From positions 1 through 9,679 of the forward strand of contig SKVE01000726.1 of the NCBI GenBank assembly GCA_007129635.1: a DNA stretch of 9,679 nt, in the 5' to 3' direction. Source of the stretch: Planctomycetaceae bacterium (GTDB lineage Bacteria; Planctomycetota; Planctomycetia; Pirellulales; Pirellulaceae). The position numbers and the translations under genes are program-made. Below are positions 1 through 7,577 of this stretch, piece by piece (position 1 is the stretch's first letter; every line of letters starts with the position of its first letter). Under the pieces are notes generated by a model that made no database searches, was not told the origin of the DNA, and was given only the letters and a program-made list of their open reading frames with translations.

Positions 1-32
1 GGCAAAGGAGACCTGCGGTCGGGCGTTTCGGC

Positions 33-107
33 GAGGTCGGGAGACCTGCGCCGAACCGAGGTCGGGAGACCTGCGCCGAACCGAGGTCGGGAGACCTGCG
101 CCGAACC
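33..107. repeat. Tandem repeat, three perfect 25-bp units
   Basis: Three identical 25-bp units lie head to tail at 33-57, 58-82 and 83-107, and the first five bases of a fourth begin at 108. A degenerate related unit at about 7-32 shares GGAGACCTGCG and may mean the array continues beyond the left edge. Each unit carries the inverted repeat AGGTC-GGGA-GACCT, which could form a small hairpin on either strand. There are no variable spacers, so it is not a CRISPR array. The array sits downstream of the minus-strand phosphatase and directly abuts a decayed DUF4058-like remnant. Its role is unknown; short GC-rich hairpin repeats of this sort are often extragenic, dispersed elements. Confidence 0.9.
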
Positions 108-114
108 GAGGGGC

Positions 115-198
115 GGTGGACTTGTTGTCGCGAGACACGATTTCGAGCATGGCGACGATGCGATCGCCACTGACGTGCCGCACTCCAAACGGTAAATG
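115..198 (-). pseudogene. DUF4058-like gene remnant (fragment)
   Basis: Read on the minus strand, this stretch gives about 28 residues containing VRHVSGDRIVAMLEIVS followed by RDNKST. That matches the core of DUF4058 proteins as I know them (a basic strand, then a hydrophobic strand ending in EIVSPxNK), a family of unknown function common in planctomycetes. The frameshifted gene at 3942-4585 has the equivalent AAIEIVSPANRD. Here the SP of the motif has become SR. No N-terminal half is present: the phosphatase stop codon is only 18 bases upstream. The C-terminal half is lost where the reading frame runs into the 25-bp repeats. I infer a leftover of a once larger gene. Similarity was judged by eye, so a chance match is possible. 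Confidence 0.5.
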
Positions 199-215
199 CC
201 TCGGAAGGGTCGGGA

Positions 216-1112
216 TCATCGGCGTTGCTCGACCCATTGGGTCTGGTCCGTCGCCTTGCCGAACAAGCGAAAGGGGGCCAGTAGATTGTCCTTCATTCTG
301 GGCCGGGACCCGGTCACCTGCAGCAGGATGATGGTCAAGTCGTCTTGGGCAAGGTTTTCGGGTGACAGTCGAGCGATCGCCGCCAGCAGGTCCGGGATCA
401 GTTGGTCGGGATTCGAGACGTCCAGTTGTTGGACCAATCCCAGGATGCCATCACTACCCAACATCTTGCCTCGCTCGTCCGAAGCCTCCGGCAACGCGTC
501 GCTGAACGCCAACACCAGATCGCCTTGGTCCAATTGCGTTTCGCTGATCAGGTAGTCGACTTCGTCGGTGATCCCCAGCGGCATGTCGACTAACTTGGCG
601 TTCTCCGCTCGACGTCGTAGCAGCGGCGCCCACTGCGCCTTGGCCACGTGATAGACCAGCGGCTGGGGATGACCGGCGTTGCAAAGCGCCAGCGACCGAC
701 GCGGCGCGAAGAAGGTCCCGACCAGCGCGGTAGCAAACCCGCCTTGACGAGTGACATCGGAAAACTGCTGGTTTAAGGCGTGCACCAGGCTGGTTTGCCG
801 GATCCTATTGATGTTTTCCCGCATCAGATCCCGCAGTCCGCGTGCGGTATCCGCGGCCAACGTGCCGTGTCCCATGACATCCGCCAACAGGATTCGCGTG
901 ATGCGTCCCGAGGCGCACGACGACACGTAATACACGTCGCCGCCGCTCTTGTCTTCCGAGTAGGGGCGGCTGTAGACCCACGTTCTCAACCCCGGCATCT
1001 CGAACGACTTGTTGGTGCCGCGATTGCCGCCCCATACTTCCATGCACTGCATTCGCTCGGACTCCTCCGCCGCCGGGACGCCGCCGGAACGGACGTTTTC
1101 GGATGCTGACAT
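216..1112 (-). CDS. SpoIIE/PP2C-family serine/threonine phosphatase
   Basis: The 298-residue product is a manganese-dependent PP2C-type phosphatase of the SpoIIE/RsbU group, which typically dephosphorylates anti-anti-sigma (STAS) proteins in partner-switching control. Visible motifs in order are SGGD (56-59), DVMGHG (78-83), CNAGHPQPL (144-152), AFSDALPEA (202-210, where the family usually has TDGLxEA) and DDLTIILLQ (257-265). The likely metal-binding aspartates are D59, D78, D205 and D257/D258, so the enzyme looks active. The domain fills nearly the whole protein. The first 40 residues show no PAS, GAF, receiver or membrane segment, so any sensory input must come from a partner. The start is supported by AAGGTG just upstream of ATG. 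No kinase or STAS gene lies in the window. The gene follows the oxidoreductase by 74 bp on the same strand; the pathway is unknown. Confidence 0.9.
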   Translation of the reverse strand: MSASENVRSGGVPAAEESERMQCMEVWGGNRGTNKSFEMPGLRTWVYSRPYSEDKSGGDVYYVSSCASGRITRILLADVMGHGTLAADTARGLRDLMRENINRIRQTSLVHALNQQFSDVTRQGGFATALVGTFFAPRRSLALCNAGHPQPLVYHVAKAQWAPLLRRRAENAKLVDMPLGITDEVDYLISETQLDQGDLVLAFSDALPEASDERGKMLGSDGILGLVQQLDVSNPDQLIPDLLAAIARLSPENLAQDDLTIILLQVTGSRPRMKDNLLAPFRLFGKATDQTQWVEQRR

Positions 1113-1123
1113 GATTCACCTTG

Positions 1124-1178
1124 AAAAAAGGACATCGGCACGGGATCGATGTTTCGCCGTGACCAACCACCGATCCCG
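1124..1178 (-). other. Inverted repeat plus T-run between two genes
   Basis: CGGGATCG (1141-1148) and CGATCCCG (1171-1178) form a perfect 8-bp inverted repeat with a 22-base loop. In the minus-strand transcript it falls between the oxidoreductase stop and the phosphatase start, and a run of six U (1129-1124) follows 11 bases after the stem. That gap is too long for a classical intrinsic terminator, and the U-run directly precedes the AAGGTG ribosome binding site of the phosphatase. It could be a weak terminator, a processing hairpin or chance. Confidence 0.3.
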
Positions 1179-1186
1179 CCGTCGAT

Positions 1187-2539
1187 TCATATCTCGACCC
1201 ACTGGCCGGGAACGGGGAACGGATAATTTCCCTCAGCGTCCGGTTGGACGGGTGCCGGGCCACCGATTTTCAGTTCGTCCACTTGGGGCGCAAACGCGAA
1301 TCGGGAATCGATCACTTCCTGCCAGGTGACCGTGCGTCCCATGTGCGCGGCGGCGCGGCCCATGATCGAGGCCAGATTCGCCTTGATCGCCCGATCGGTT
1401 TCGTTGAACGGGCGGTCCTCGTAAATCGCCTCGAGAAAATTCTTCCATTGGGCCTGCCAGGGACCTCGCGGTTCACGCTCGGCAGCCCAGTCGATCTGGG
1501 CATTGTCCACTTCATGCCCCTGGTAGGTATGGACGGTGGCACGATGCACGTCGCCGGAAAACTGAGCCGCTCGCTTGCTGCCGTGGATGAACGTCGCAAA
1601 CGGCTGGACGCTCTCGACCAACGCTTTGCCGCCGCCGTCGAACGAGTACTCGATGTCGTAGTGTTCAAAGTTCTGGCTGCAATTGTCTGGCCGGTCGCTG
1701 CGATTGCCCTTCCCGGTTGCGGACACCGGCCAACCGTCCATGATCCAACAGCATTCGTCGATCTGGTGGATCAGCATCTCCAGCAGAATACCGGCCGAAG
1801 CCCACAGGAAATGCATGCGATTGTGGATCTGCCAGAGCACATGATCGACATTGTCGGGTGGAACCGCCAAAAAGCCGCCCCCGCAAACTCGCGTCGCTCG
1901 CACCTTCTGGATCTCGCCCAGTTCACCAGCCCGGATCTTATCGATCAAAGCTTGGCGAGCCACGCTATGGCGGCATTGCAGACCGGCGGCGATTTTCAGG
2001 TTCGCTTCCTTCGCCGCTTCGCCAGCCGCCAAGATGCGATGGCAACCCGCCGGATCGGGCGCAAAGGTCTTCTCCATGAACACATGGACCCCCTTGCTGA
2101 CCGCATACTCGATCTGCTGCGGACGGCAAAAGGCATAGGCGGTCAGCATGGCGATGTCGCCCGGTCGCAGGCTGTCGATCGCATGACGATAGGCATCCAA
2201 GCCCACAAAGCAACGATCCTCGGGGACCGTGGCCCGATCGCCCAGGTGATTCTGCAAGACCTTCCGGGACATGGCGACCCGGTCTTCCGTCAAATCGGCC
2301 AACGCGTGGAGCTGAATGGGGCCGCTGGCCACCGAAAACGCGTCTCCGACCGCACCGCGTCCTCGACCGCCGCACCCGATCAGTGCCAACCGAATCGTGT
2401 TATTTTCGCCAGCATGTACCCACGGAATCTGCCCGGCGGGCAGCGCCGAGCCCAAAGCGATGGCCCCGCCCAGCTTCAAAACATGACGGCGGGAGGTGCG
2501 AGATCTGGTGGGATCCACAGAGGAAGCTTGCACGCTCAT
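1187..2539 (-). CDS. Tat-exported Gfo/Idh/MocA oxidoreductase
   Basis: The 450-residue product is a NAD(P)-dependent oxidoreductase of the Gfo/Idh/MocA family, whose members act on sugars, inositols and related polyols. A twin-arginine signal is visible at residues 16-35 (SRRHVLKLGG and then a hydrophobic stretch), so the folded enzyme is probably exported. The Rossmann nucleotide-binding motif is IRLALIGCGGRGRG (49-62). The usual EKP motif appears as MEKTFA (155-160) with the lysine, K157, kept. A conserved LIHQIDECCW block (256-265) lies in the substrate domain, and H258 is a likely catalytic residue. The start was chosen because AAGGAG lies 8 bases upstream and it puts the Tat motif at the N terminus; an in-frame ATG at 2722 would add 61 residues before it. 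Substrate cannot be told from sequence. Such Tat oxidoreductases are greatly expanded in planctomycetes. Confidence 0.93.
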   Translation of the reverse strand: MSVQASSVDPTRSRTSRRHVLKLGGAIALGSALPAGQIPWVHAGENNTIRLALIGCGGRGRGAVGDAFSVASGPIQLHALADLTEDRVAMSRKVLQNHLGDRATVPEDRCFVGLDAYRHAIDSLRPGDIAMLTAYAFCRPQQIEYAVSKGVHVFMEKTFAPDPAGCHRILAAGEAAKEANLKIAAGLQCRHSVARQALIDKIRAGELGEIQKVRATRVCGGGFLAVPPDNVDHVLWQIHNRMHFLWASAGILLEMLIHQIDECCWIMDGWPVSATGKGNRSDRPDNCSQNFEHYDIEYSFDGGGKALVESVQPFATFIHGSKRAAQFSGDVHRATVHTYQGHEVDNAQIDWAAEREPRGPWQAQWKNFLEAIYEDRPFNETDRAIKANLASIMGRAAAHMGRTVTWQEVIDSRFAFAPQVDELKIGGPAPVQPDAEGNYPFPVPGQWVEI

Positions 2540-2908
2540 CGATGAAACTCCTTCGAGACTAATCCTAGGGAAACAATCGACTCGATGCGGTATCATGCCG
2601 CCAGGGACCGCCCGACCAACCGCACCCCGTTCGACACGGATGGTTTCGCCGATCCCAAGCAACACAGATCCAGCCACCATCGTAACGCGGCCCATGGCGT
2701 CCACGAAAGTAGGGCACCGCACATTCGTCGGTATTTTCTGCGATCGGCAGGCCTGACGCGATTATTTTCGACGTTCGCCACTCCGGCTTTGGAAGAAATC
2801 ACGAGCCGAAGATGCAAGCAGATGAGTTGCCTTGCGCTGGGGAGAAGGATATGGTTAACGGTTGACTTGCTGTCCCCGTGCCTCGTCGTTTCTTGGAGTG
2901 CTTGATGT
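2540..2908. other. Divergent intergenic region, no gene seen
   Basis: This 369-bp stretch lies between the divergent oxidoreductase and metallopeptidase starts. The open frames crossing it have no recognisable domain, lack good ribosome binding sites or overlap the flanking genes. Promoters for both neighbours should lie here, but I found no convincing -35/-10 pair. TTGACT at 2862-2867 has no acceptable -10 at 16-18 bases, and TAGGAT just upstream of the oxidoreductase ribosome binding site has no -35. The part at about 2712-2793 resembles wording I loosely associate with recurrent planctomycete intergenic sequence, but this is not verified. Confidence 0.6.
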
Positions 2909-3874
2909 ATGCTCGTCTTTGCTAACCCGGTTGGTGCCGGATCGCTTTGGTTCGATAACCTTACCACCGCCGACGGCTTCCCCGTTGCTTATGATCCGCA
3001 CGCGCGGGCCTTCCTGCCCATGCCGCCGTTCTGCGCGAACCGGCAGGTCATCGGCTGTAACTGGATCGCTGCGGAACATGGCACCTTCTGCCGCTCCTGC
3101 GCCATGACAGCACTGGCCCCGGACCCTTCCATTGCTAACGCCATCTACAACTGGGCGCAGACCGAGGCAGCCAAGCGCTGGGCGCTCGACAATCTTGGTC
3201 GCTGGCACTGGTTCCGGCCGGAAGATCCGGGCATGCGTCCCGTTTTCCACATGCTTGCCGAGGGGCCGACGCCCGTGCAAATGGGGCATGCCTATGGAGT
3301 GGTGACCATCAGCGTAGCCGAGGCGGACCCGGTCCTGCGAGTGACCCGCCGCCAAGCGTTGGACGAGCCCTACCGCACCATGATCGGCCACATGCGGCAC
3401 GAGATCGCCCATATGCTGTGGTGGAGGCTCAGCCTGCGCGACGATTTCCTGAACGCGTTTCGCGCCATGTTCGGCGATGAACGTACCGATTACCATGCCG
3501 CGCTGGAGCGCCACTACCATGACGGTCCGCCGCCTGACTGGAGACAGCGTTTTGTGACCAGCTATGCATCCGCCCATCCCCATGAAGACTGGGCCGAGAC
3601 AGCCGCGCATCTGCTGCATCTGGTTGACATTACGGACAGCTTCGTCGCGTCCGGCCTGGTTTCGTCAGAGTTGCCGAGTCCACGTTGGGACCCGTATGCG
3701 GAACCGGACTCCGAACGCCTGATCCATGTGGCGATCTCTCTCGCGATGCGGGTCAATCATGTCAACCGATCCATGGGGGTGTCGGACCTGTACCCCTTCG
3801 TGCTGCTGGATGCAGCCCGCGTGAAGCTGGCCTTCGTGCATGACTGGCTGCGTCGCGGTGCTCAGGGCCGTTGA
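2909..3874 (+). CDS. Putative zinc-binding metallopeptidase (Peptidase_Mx/COG4307-like)
   Basis: The 321-residue product resembles the putative zinc-binding metallopeptidase family (COG4307, Peptidase_Mx). Its physiological substrate is unknown to me. The gluzincin-type signature HEIAH is at 164-168, and a conserved HPHEDWAETAAHLLH block (223-237) may supply a third metal ligand (E226 or E230). A four-cysteine cluster follows the family pattern: C42, C50 (in GCNWI), C61 and C64 (CRSC). Family members as I know them start with a CxxC zinc knuckle before the FxN...YDP segment. Here that segment is present (FDNLTTADGFPVAYDP, 15-30) but no cysteine occurs before residue 42. The start is supported by GGAG 10 bases upstream, with an in-frame stop just before it. 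There is no signal peptide, so it is probably cytoplasmic. It is the only plus-strand gene, and its CTG/CGC/GCC-rich wording looks more proteobacterial than that of its neighbours, suggesting transfer. Confidence 0.85.
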   Translation: MLVFANPVGAGSLWFDNLTTADGFPVAYDPHARAFLPMPPFCANRQVIGCNWIAAEHGTFCRSCAMTALAPDPSIANAIYNWAQTEAAKRWALDNLGRWHWFRPEDPGMRPVFHMLAEGPTPVQMGHAYGVVTISVAEADPVLRVTRRQALDEPYRTMIGHMRHEIAHMLWWRLSLRDDFLNAFRAMFGDERTDYHAALERHYHDGPPPDWRQRFVTSYASAHPHEDWAETAAHLLHLVDITDSFVASGLVSSELPSPRWDPYAEPDSERLIHVAISLAMRVNHVNRSMGVSDLYPFVLLDAARVKLAFVHDWLRRGAQGR

Positions 3875-3882
3875 CGCAACGG
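3868..3882. repeat. Perfect hairpin over metallopeptidase stop codon
   Basis: CCGTTG-ACG-CAACGG is a perfect 6-bp inverted repeat with a 3-base loop that contains part of the TGA stop. No T-run follows on either strand, so it is not a typical intrinsic terminator. It may protect the 3' end of the metallopeptidase mRNA, or help stop transcription between the convergent genes, or be chance. Confidence 0.4.
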
Positions 3883-3941
3883 ATGGTCGATAGGAGCGAA
3901 ACCAGAAAACGGAACCGCAGGCGACGCCCAGGGCCGCGCCT

Positions 3942-4585
3942 TCACGGCAGCCGCAGGACTCGACAAGTTTCTTCGTAGCTTTGCGCCAAGTCCAGCGGGA
4001 TGGCGAGATCGTCGCTCAGCCACAACGGCAGCGTCGGCAGCGATTGCCCGATCACCAAGCGGTGGAACCAGGTTTCGACCAGCCAAGCCCGGTTCCTGCG
4101 AGTTGCCCGGCAGGCGGCGGCGTAGAGGGCAGGTGTTTCGGGCTGCAGGCTCGGATCGCTGTGGCCCATCAGTTCGAGCAGATCGCCGTACAGATTGAAA
4201 TGCCACGTCGTCACGAGATCGACCAACACCACCGACACTCGCTGCTGTAGCAACGCGGAACGCTTGGCGACAAACTCGCGACGGTGTTCCAGCCGGTCCC
4301 TGTTAGCCGGGCTGACGATTTCGATGGCCGCCACCAGTCGCCGCCCGCGCCGCACGTCGTACACCCGCACCGCGTACTATTCACCGGAGCATCGGTAGCA
4401 TCCTCCTCGAATGTCGCCACGTCGATCTCGACGAAAGCGCCCAAGTGAACTCGCGGAGCGGCGACGTAGCCCTCGGGCAGCCGGCGGGCAAGATCGAGTA
4501 CAATCATGGCGGGCCATTGGCCGTGAAATTCTTCCGAAGACGCCGCGTCATCCAGCGGCGAATGAAAGTGGTCGCGGAGCGGCAT
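3942..4585 (-). pseudogene. DUF4058 family protein, frameshifted and shortened
   Basis: The N-terminal part, read from ATG at 4585, gives MPLRDHFHSPLDD...EFHGQWPAMIVLDLARRLPEGYVAAPRVHLGAFVEIDVATFEED, which is typical of planctomycete DUF4058 proteins (unknown function). After about residue 70 (near 4376) this frame degenerates. The family continues in another frame from about 4376 down to the stop at 3942: YAVRVYDVRRGRRLVAAIEI, then VSPANRDRLEHRREFVAKRS, and so on to VLRLP. A TAG at 4379-4377 closes the second frame just upstream, so it cannot supply its own N terminus. The linker between the DVATFEED and RVYDVR blocks is only about a dozen residues, whereas relatives I recall have roughly 30-40. 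A deletion not divisible by three would explain both shortening and frameshift. The start is supported by GAAGG upstream. Sequencing error could explain the shift but not the shortening. Confidence 0.8.
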
Positions 4586-4634
4586 GACAGAACCTTCAGA
4601 CACGCGGGGTTCGGAACAGTGCTTCCCGGTCTTC

Positions 4635-4664
4635 AGTCTAGCCCAGCAGATGCCGCTTTGCCAG
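4635..4664 (-). promoter_or_regulatory. Candidate sigma-70 promoter for the DUF4058 gene
   Basis: On the minus strand CTGGCA (4664-4659, 4 of 6 to TTGACA) is followed after 18 bases by TAGACT (4640-4635, 4 of 6 to TATAAT). Initiation near 4628 would leave a leader of about 43 bases before the ATG at 4585. Both elements are imperfect and the call rests on position and spacing alone. Confidence 0.3.
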
Positions 4665-4668
4665 ACGA

Positions 4669-4687
4669 ATGCAAAGGGGATGCAAAG
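4669..4687. repeat. Direct repeat ATGCAAAG, 11-bp period
   Basis: ATGCAAAG occurs at 4669-4676 and again at 4680-4687, separated by GGG. The 11-bp period is about one helical turn, and the pair sits immediately upstream of the candidate -35 of the DUF4058 gene, as a regulator site would. It could equally be chance. Confidence 0.4.
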
Positions 4688-4799
4688 AAACAGTTCACAT
4701 CGGCGACCGACGATTTCCGGAGTGCCGACAAACATCCGTTCCATGTTGGGCCGCAGCATTTCCAGCGTTCGTTCCAGCCGCTGTTGTGCTGGCAGAAGC

Positions 4800-7469
4800 C
4801 TAAGGGAGCGTCTGTTGCAAATCCCGCTGACCGTCGGCAGGTGGTCCCGGCCCGAAGGTGAAGCCGTCGTGATGATGGTCGACTTCCAGTACCCCGCCGG
4901 GCTGGATTTCGCCTCGCAGCAACTCGGTCGCCAGCGGGTTCTGAATCCGCTGCTGAATCACACGTTTCAGGGGCCGAGCACCGTAGGCTGGATCGAAACC
5001 TTCCGCAGCGATCGCTTGCCGCGCCGCGTCGGTGACATACAGCCCGATGTCCTGTCGCTGCAGTTTGTTTTGCAGATGGATGATCTGCAGATCGACGATC
5101 CTGCGGATCTCGTTGCGAGTCAACGGGTGGAAGATGATGATATCGTCGATGCGGTTCAGGAACTCGGGCAGGAAGCTGGCGTGCAGCACCTCGTTGACGG
5201 CCGCTTGCATCTCGTCGTCTTGCCCGCCTTCGCGAGCGACCTGCTGGATCAATTGGCTGCCCAGGTTGCTGGTCATCACGATCAGCGTATTCGAGAAATC
5301 GACGGTGTGTCCGTGATTGTCGGTCAATCGTCCGTCATCCAGCACCTGCAACAGGATATTGAACACATCCCGATGGGCCTTTTCGATCTCGTCCAGCAGG
5401 ATCACACTGTAAGGTCGTCGCCGAACGGACTCGGTCAGCTTCCCGCCTTCCTCGTAGCCCACGTAGCCGGGCGGTGCACCGATCAGCCGGCTGACCGTAT
5501 GCCGTTCCATAAATTCGCTCATGTCCAGCCGGACCATGGCGTTTTCGTCGTCGAACAGCACTTCGGCCAGCGCCTTGCACAGCTCGGTTTTACCAACCCC
5601 CGTTGGCCCCAGGAACAGGAACGAACCGATCGGGCGTTGGGGGTCTTGCAGACCGCTGCGGCTACGGCGGACAGCATTGGCCACCGCTTCGACGGCTTCG
5701 TCTTGGCCGACCAATCGCTGGTGGATGCGTTCTTCCAAGACCAGCAGCTTGGCGCGCTCGGTTTCCATCATGCGAGTCACGGGGACACCGGTCCAAGCAC
5801 TCACGACCTCGGCAACCTCCTCCTCGCTCACTTCCTGCCTGAGTAACCGACGTTGATTGGTCGGCTGTTCTGTATGCTGCTCGGCGGAATCGAGCGTATG
5901 CTCCAACTTGCGACGCTGGACATCCAGTTCATACAGGCGCTGGAAATCCTCTTCGCTGACGGGAACCCCGGACGCCTGTTTATCTTTGATGGCCGCATCC
6001 AGCAGCGCAAACTGCTGGGCGATCTGTTCGGCTTCGCGGCGCAAATTCTGGACATCGCCGCGCCCCAGTTTTTCGGATTCCCACTGTTGGCGGAGACCAG
6101 CTTCCTGACGCTTCAGTTCGGCGATCTCTTCATCGATCTCGGCCAGCGAGTCCCGAGCGGCATCTTCGGTTTCGTCGGCCAATTGTCGAGCTGCCAGTTC
6201 CAGTTGCCGCAGTCGCCGCTGGACCTGGTCGATCTCTGCCGGCACGCTTTCCAGCTCCATGGCCAGACGGCTGGCGGCTTCGTCGACCAGATCGATGGCC
6301 TTATCCGGCAGGAAGCGATCGGTGATGTAACGGTGAGACAATTCAGCGGCGGCGATCAGCGCCGCATCCTTGATCTTGATTCCGTGGTGCGTCTCGTAAC
6401 GCGGTTTCAGTCCGCGGAGGATGGAAATCGTATCTTCCACACTCGGTTCGCCCACGTACACCGGCTGGAAACGCCGCTCCAGCGCCGCGTCCTTCTCCAC
6501 GTGCTTCCGATATTCGTCCAACGTCGTGGCGCCGATGCAGCGCAGATCGCCTCGCGCCAACGCAGGTTTCAGCAGGTTCGCCGCATCCGCTCCGCCCTCG
6601 GCGGCACCGGCACCGACCACCGAATGCAATTCGTCGATGAACAGGATCACCGTCCCGCCCGCATCCTGAATCTCTCGCAGCACGGCCTTCAATCGTTCCT
6701 CGAATTCGCCGCGGTACTTCGTGCCGGCGATCAACGCGCCCAGATCCAGCGCGATGACCCGCTTCTGCTTCAGGCTCTGCGGCACATCTCCTTGGACGAT
6801 CCGCAGTGCCAGACCCTCGGCGATCGCCGTCTTGCCGACTCCCGGTTCACCGATCAGGACCGGGTTGTTTTTTTTACGGCGAGACAGCACCTGGATCACG
6901 CGGCGGATCTCGCCGTCACGACCGATGACGGGGTCCAGCTTGCCTTCGCCCGCGCGTTCGACCAGATCGATCCCGTAACGCTGCAACGCCTGGTATTTGT
7001 CCTCGGGGGTCTGATCGGTCACGCGATTGCTGCCGCGGATGGCCTGCAACGCCGCGAGGATTTCGTCAGGTTGCACCGCGTTCACCTTCAAAAGACTCTT
7101 GGCCCGACAGTCTGTCTTCGCCAGGCTGATCAGCAGGTGTTCGGTCGAGACGTATTCGTCCTTCATGGACTGAGCTTCCCCCGCCGCGTTTTCCAGCACC
7201 TGGACCAGCGCCTGATTGGCTTGCGCCACGCTGCCGCCACTGACTCGCGGAAGCCGACTCAACTCAGATTTGGCCATCGACTGCAACTGGCTGCGTTGCG
7301 TGCCGATTTTTTCCAGGATCGGGTTCACGATCCCGTCGGATTGGTCGAGCAGGGCCGCCAGCAGATGCAGCGAATCCAATTCCGGATTGCCACGCTCGCT
7401 AGCCAGCGATTGAGCTGCGGCCAGCGACTCTTGTGCTTTGACGGTAAGCTTGTCCATTCGAAAAACCAT
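4800..7469 (-). CDS. clpB: ATP-dependent chaperone/disaggregase ClpB
   Basis: ClpB is the cytoplasmic hexameric Hsp100 AAA+ machine that, with DnaK, pulls polypeptides out of aggregates through its central pore. The 889 residues match a full-length ClpB (E. coli about 857). Visible in order: the Clp N-terminal repeats (about 5-145), first AAA+ module with Walker A GEPGVGKT (207-214), pore loop KYRGEFEER (251-259) and Walker B LFIDE (276-280), the charged coiled-coil middle domain specific to ClpB (about 410-550), and second module with Walker A GPTGVGKT (621-628), pore loop GYVGYEEGG (668-676), Walker B ILLDE (690-694) and sensor-2 GARP (830-833). The start at 7469 is favoured over MDKLTVK at 7457 because AAGGAG lies 9 bases upstream of it. 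The C-terminal tail after [10 protein letters not shown] is proline/glycine-rich and slightly long. It follows dnaK by 108 bp on the same strand, so cotranscription is likely; no strong terminator lies between them. Confidence 0.98.
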   Translation of the reverse strand: MVFRMDKLTVKAQESLAAAQSLASERGNPELDSLHLLAALLDQSDGIVNPILEKIGTQRSQLQSMAKSELSRLPRVSGGSVAQANQALVQVLENAAGEAQSMKDEYVSTEHLLISLAKTDCRAKSLLKVNAVQPDEILAALQAIRGSNRVTDQTPEDKYQALQRYGIDLVERAGEGKLDPVIGRDGEIRRVIQVLSRRKKNNPVLIGEPGVGKTAIAEGLALRIVQGDVPQSLKQKRVIALDLGALIAGTKYRGEFEERLKAVLREIQDAGGTVILFIDELHSVVGAGAAEGGADAANLLKPALARGDLRCIGATTLDEYRKHVEKDAALERRFQPVYVGEPSVEDTISILRGLKPRYETHHGIKIKDAALIAAAELSHRYITDRFLPDKAIDLVDEAASRLAMELESVPAEIDQVQRRLRQLELAARQLADETEDAARDSLAEIDEEIAELKRQEAGLRQQWESEKLGRGDVQNLRREAEQIAQQFALLDAAIKDKQASGVPVSEEDFQRLYELDVQRRKLEHTLDSAEQHTEQPTNQRRLLRQEVSEEEVAEVVSAWTGVPVTRMMETERAKLLVLEERIHQRLVGQDEAVEAVANAVRRSRSGLQDPQRPIGSFLFLGPTGVGKTELCKALAEVLFDDENAMVRLDMSEFMERHTVSRLIGAPPGYVGYEEGGKLTESVRRRPYSVILLDEIEKAHRDVFNILLQVLDDGRLTDNHGHTVDFSNTLIVMTSNLGSQLIQQVAREGGQDDEMQAAVNEVLHASFLPEFLNRIDDIIIFHPLTRNEIRRIVDLQIIHLQNKLQRQDIGLYVTDAARQAIAAEGFDPAYGARPLKRVIQQRIQNPLATELLRGEIQPGGVLEVDHHHDGFTFGPGPPADGQRDLQQTLP

Positions 7470-7577
7470 CTCAGTACTCTCCTTCGTTCGCTCCTTATTT
7501 CAAAACATGAGGGATCGTTGGGGGGGAGGAAAAACCCTTTGGATCGAGCGATCGTTTGCCGTTACTTCTTGGCAGCG

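Noticed and set aside
1..112. CRISPR array at the left edge
   Set aside because: The units are contiguous with no spacers; it is a simple tandem repeat.
1244..2545. 433-codon plus-strand open frame opposite the oxidoreductase
   Set aside because: Antisense shadow of a clear Gfo/Idh/MocA gene.
2540..2722. N-terminal extension of the oxidoreductase to an ATG at 2722
   Set aside because: It would bury the twin-arginine signal 77 residues in. The ATG at 2539 has a strong AAGGAG and correctly places the signal.
2855..3619. Minus-strand 254-codon frame opposite the metallopeptidase
   Set aside because: The plus strand has the HEIAH motif, cysteine cluster and conserved blocks; the opposite frame has no recognisable feature.
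4586..4759. 58-residue N-terminal extension of the DUF4058 frame
   Set aside because: Family proteins start at MPLRDHFH. The extension has no similarity I recognise and lies over the likely promoter.
4584..5846. 420-codon plus-strand open frame opposite the clpB 3' half
   Set aside because: Same reason: a shadow of clpB with no family similarity.
7542..7553. GATCG-AG-CGATC palindrome between dnaK and clpB as a terminator
   Set aside because: The 2-base loop is too small, the remaining stem is only 4 bp, and the T-run is not adjacent. CGATCG-type words are common in this sequence.
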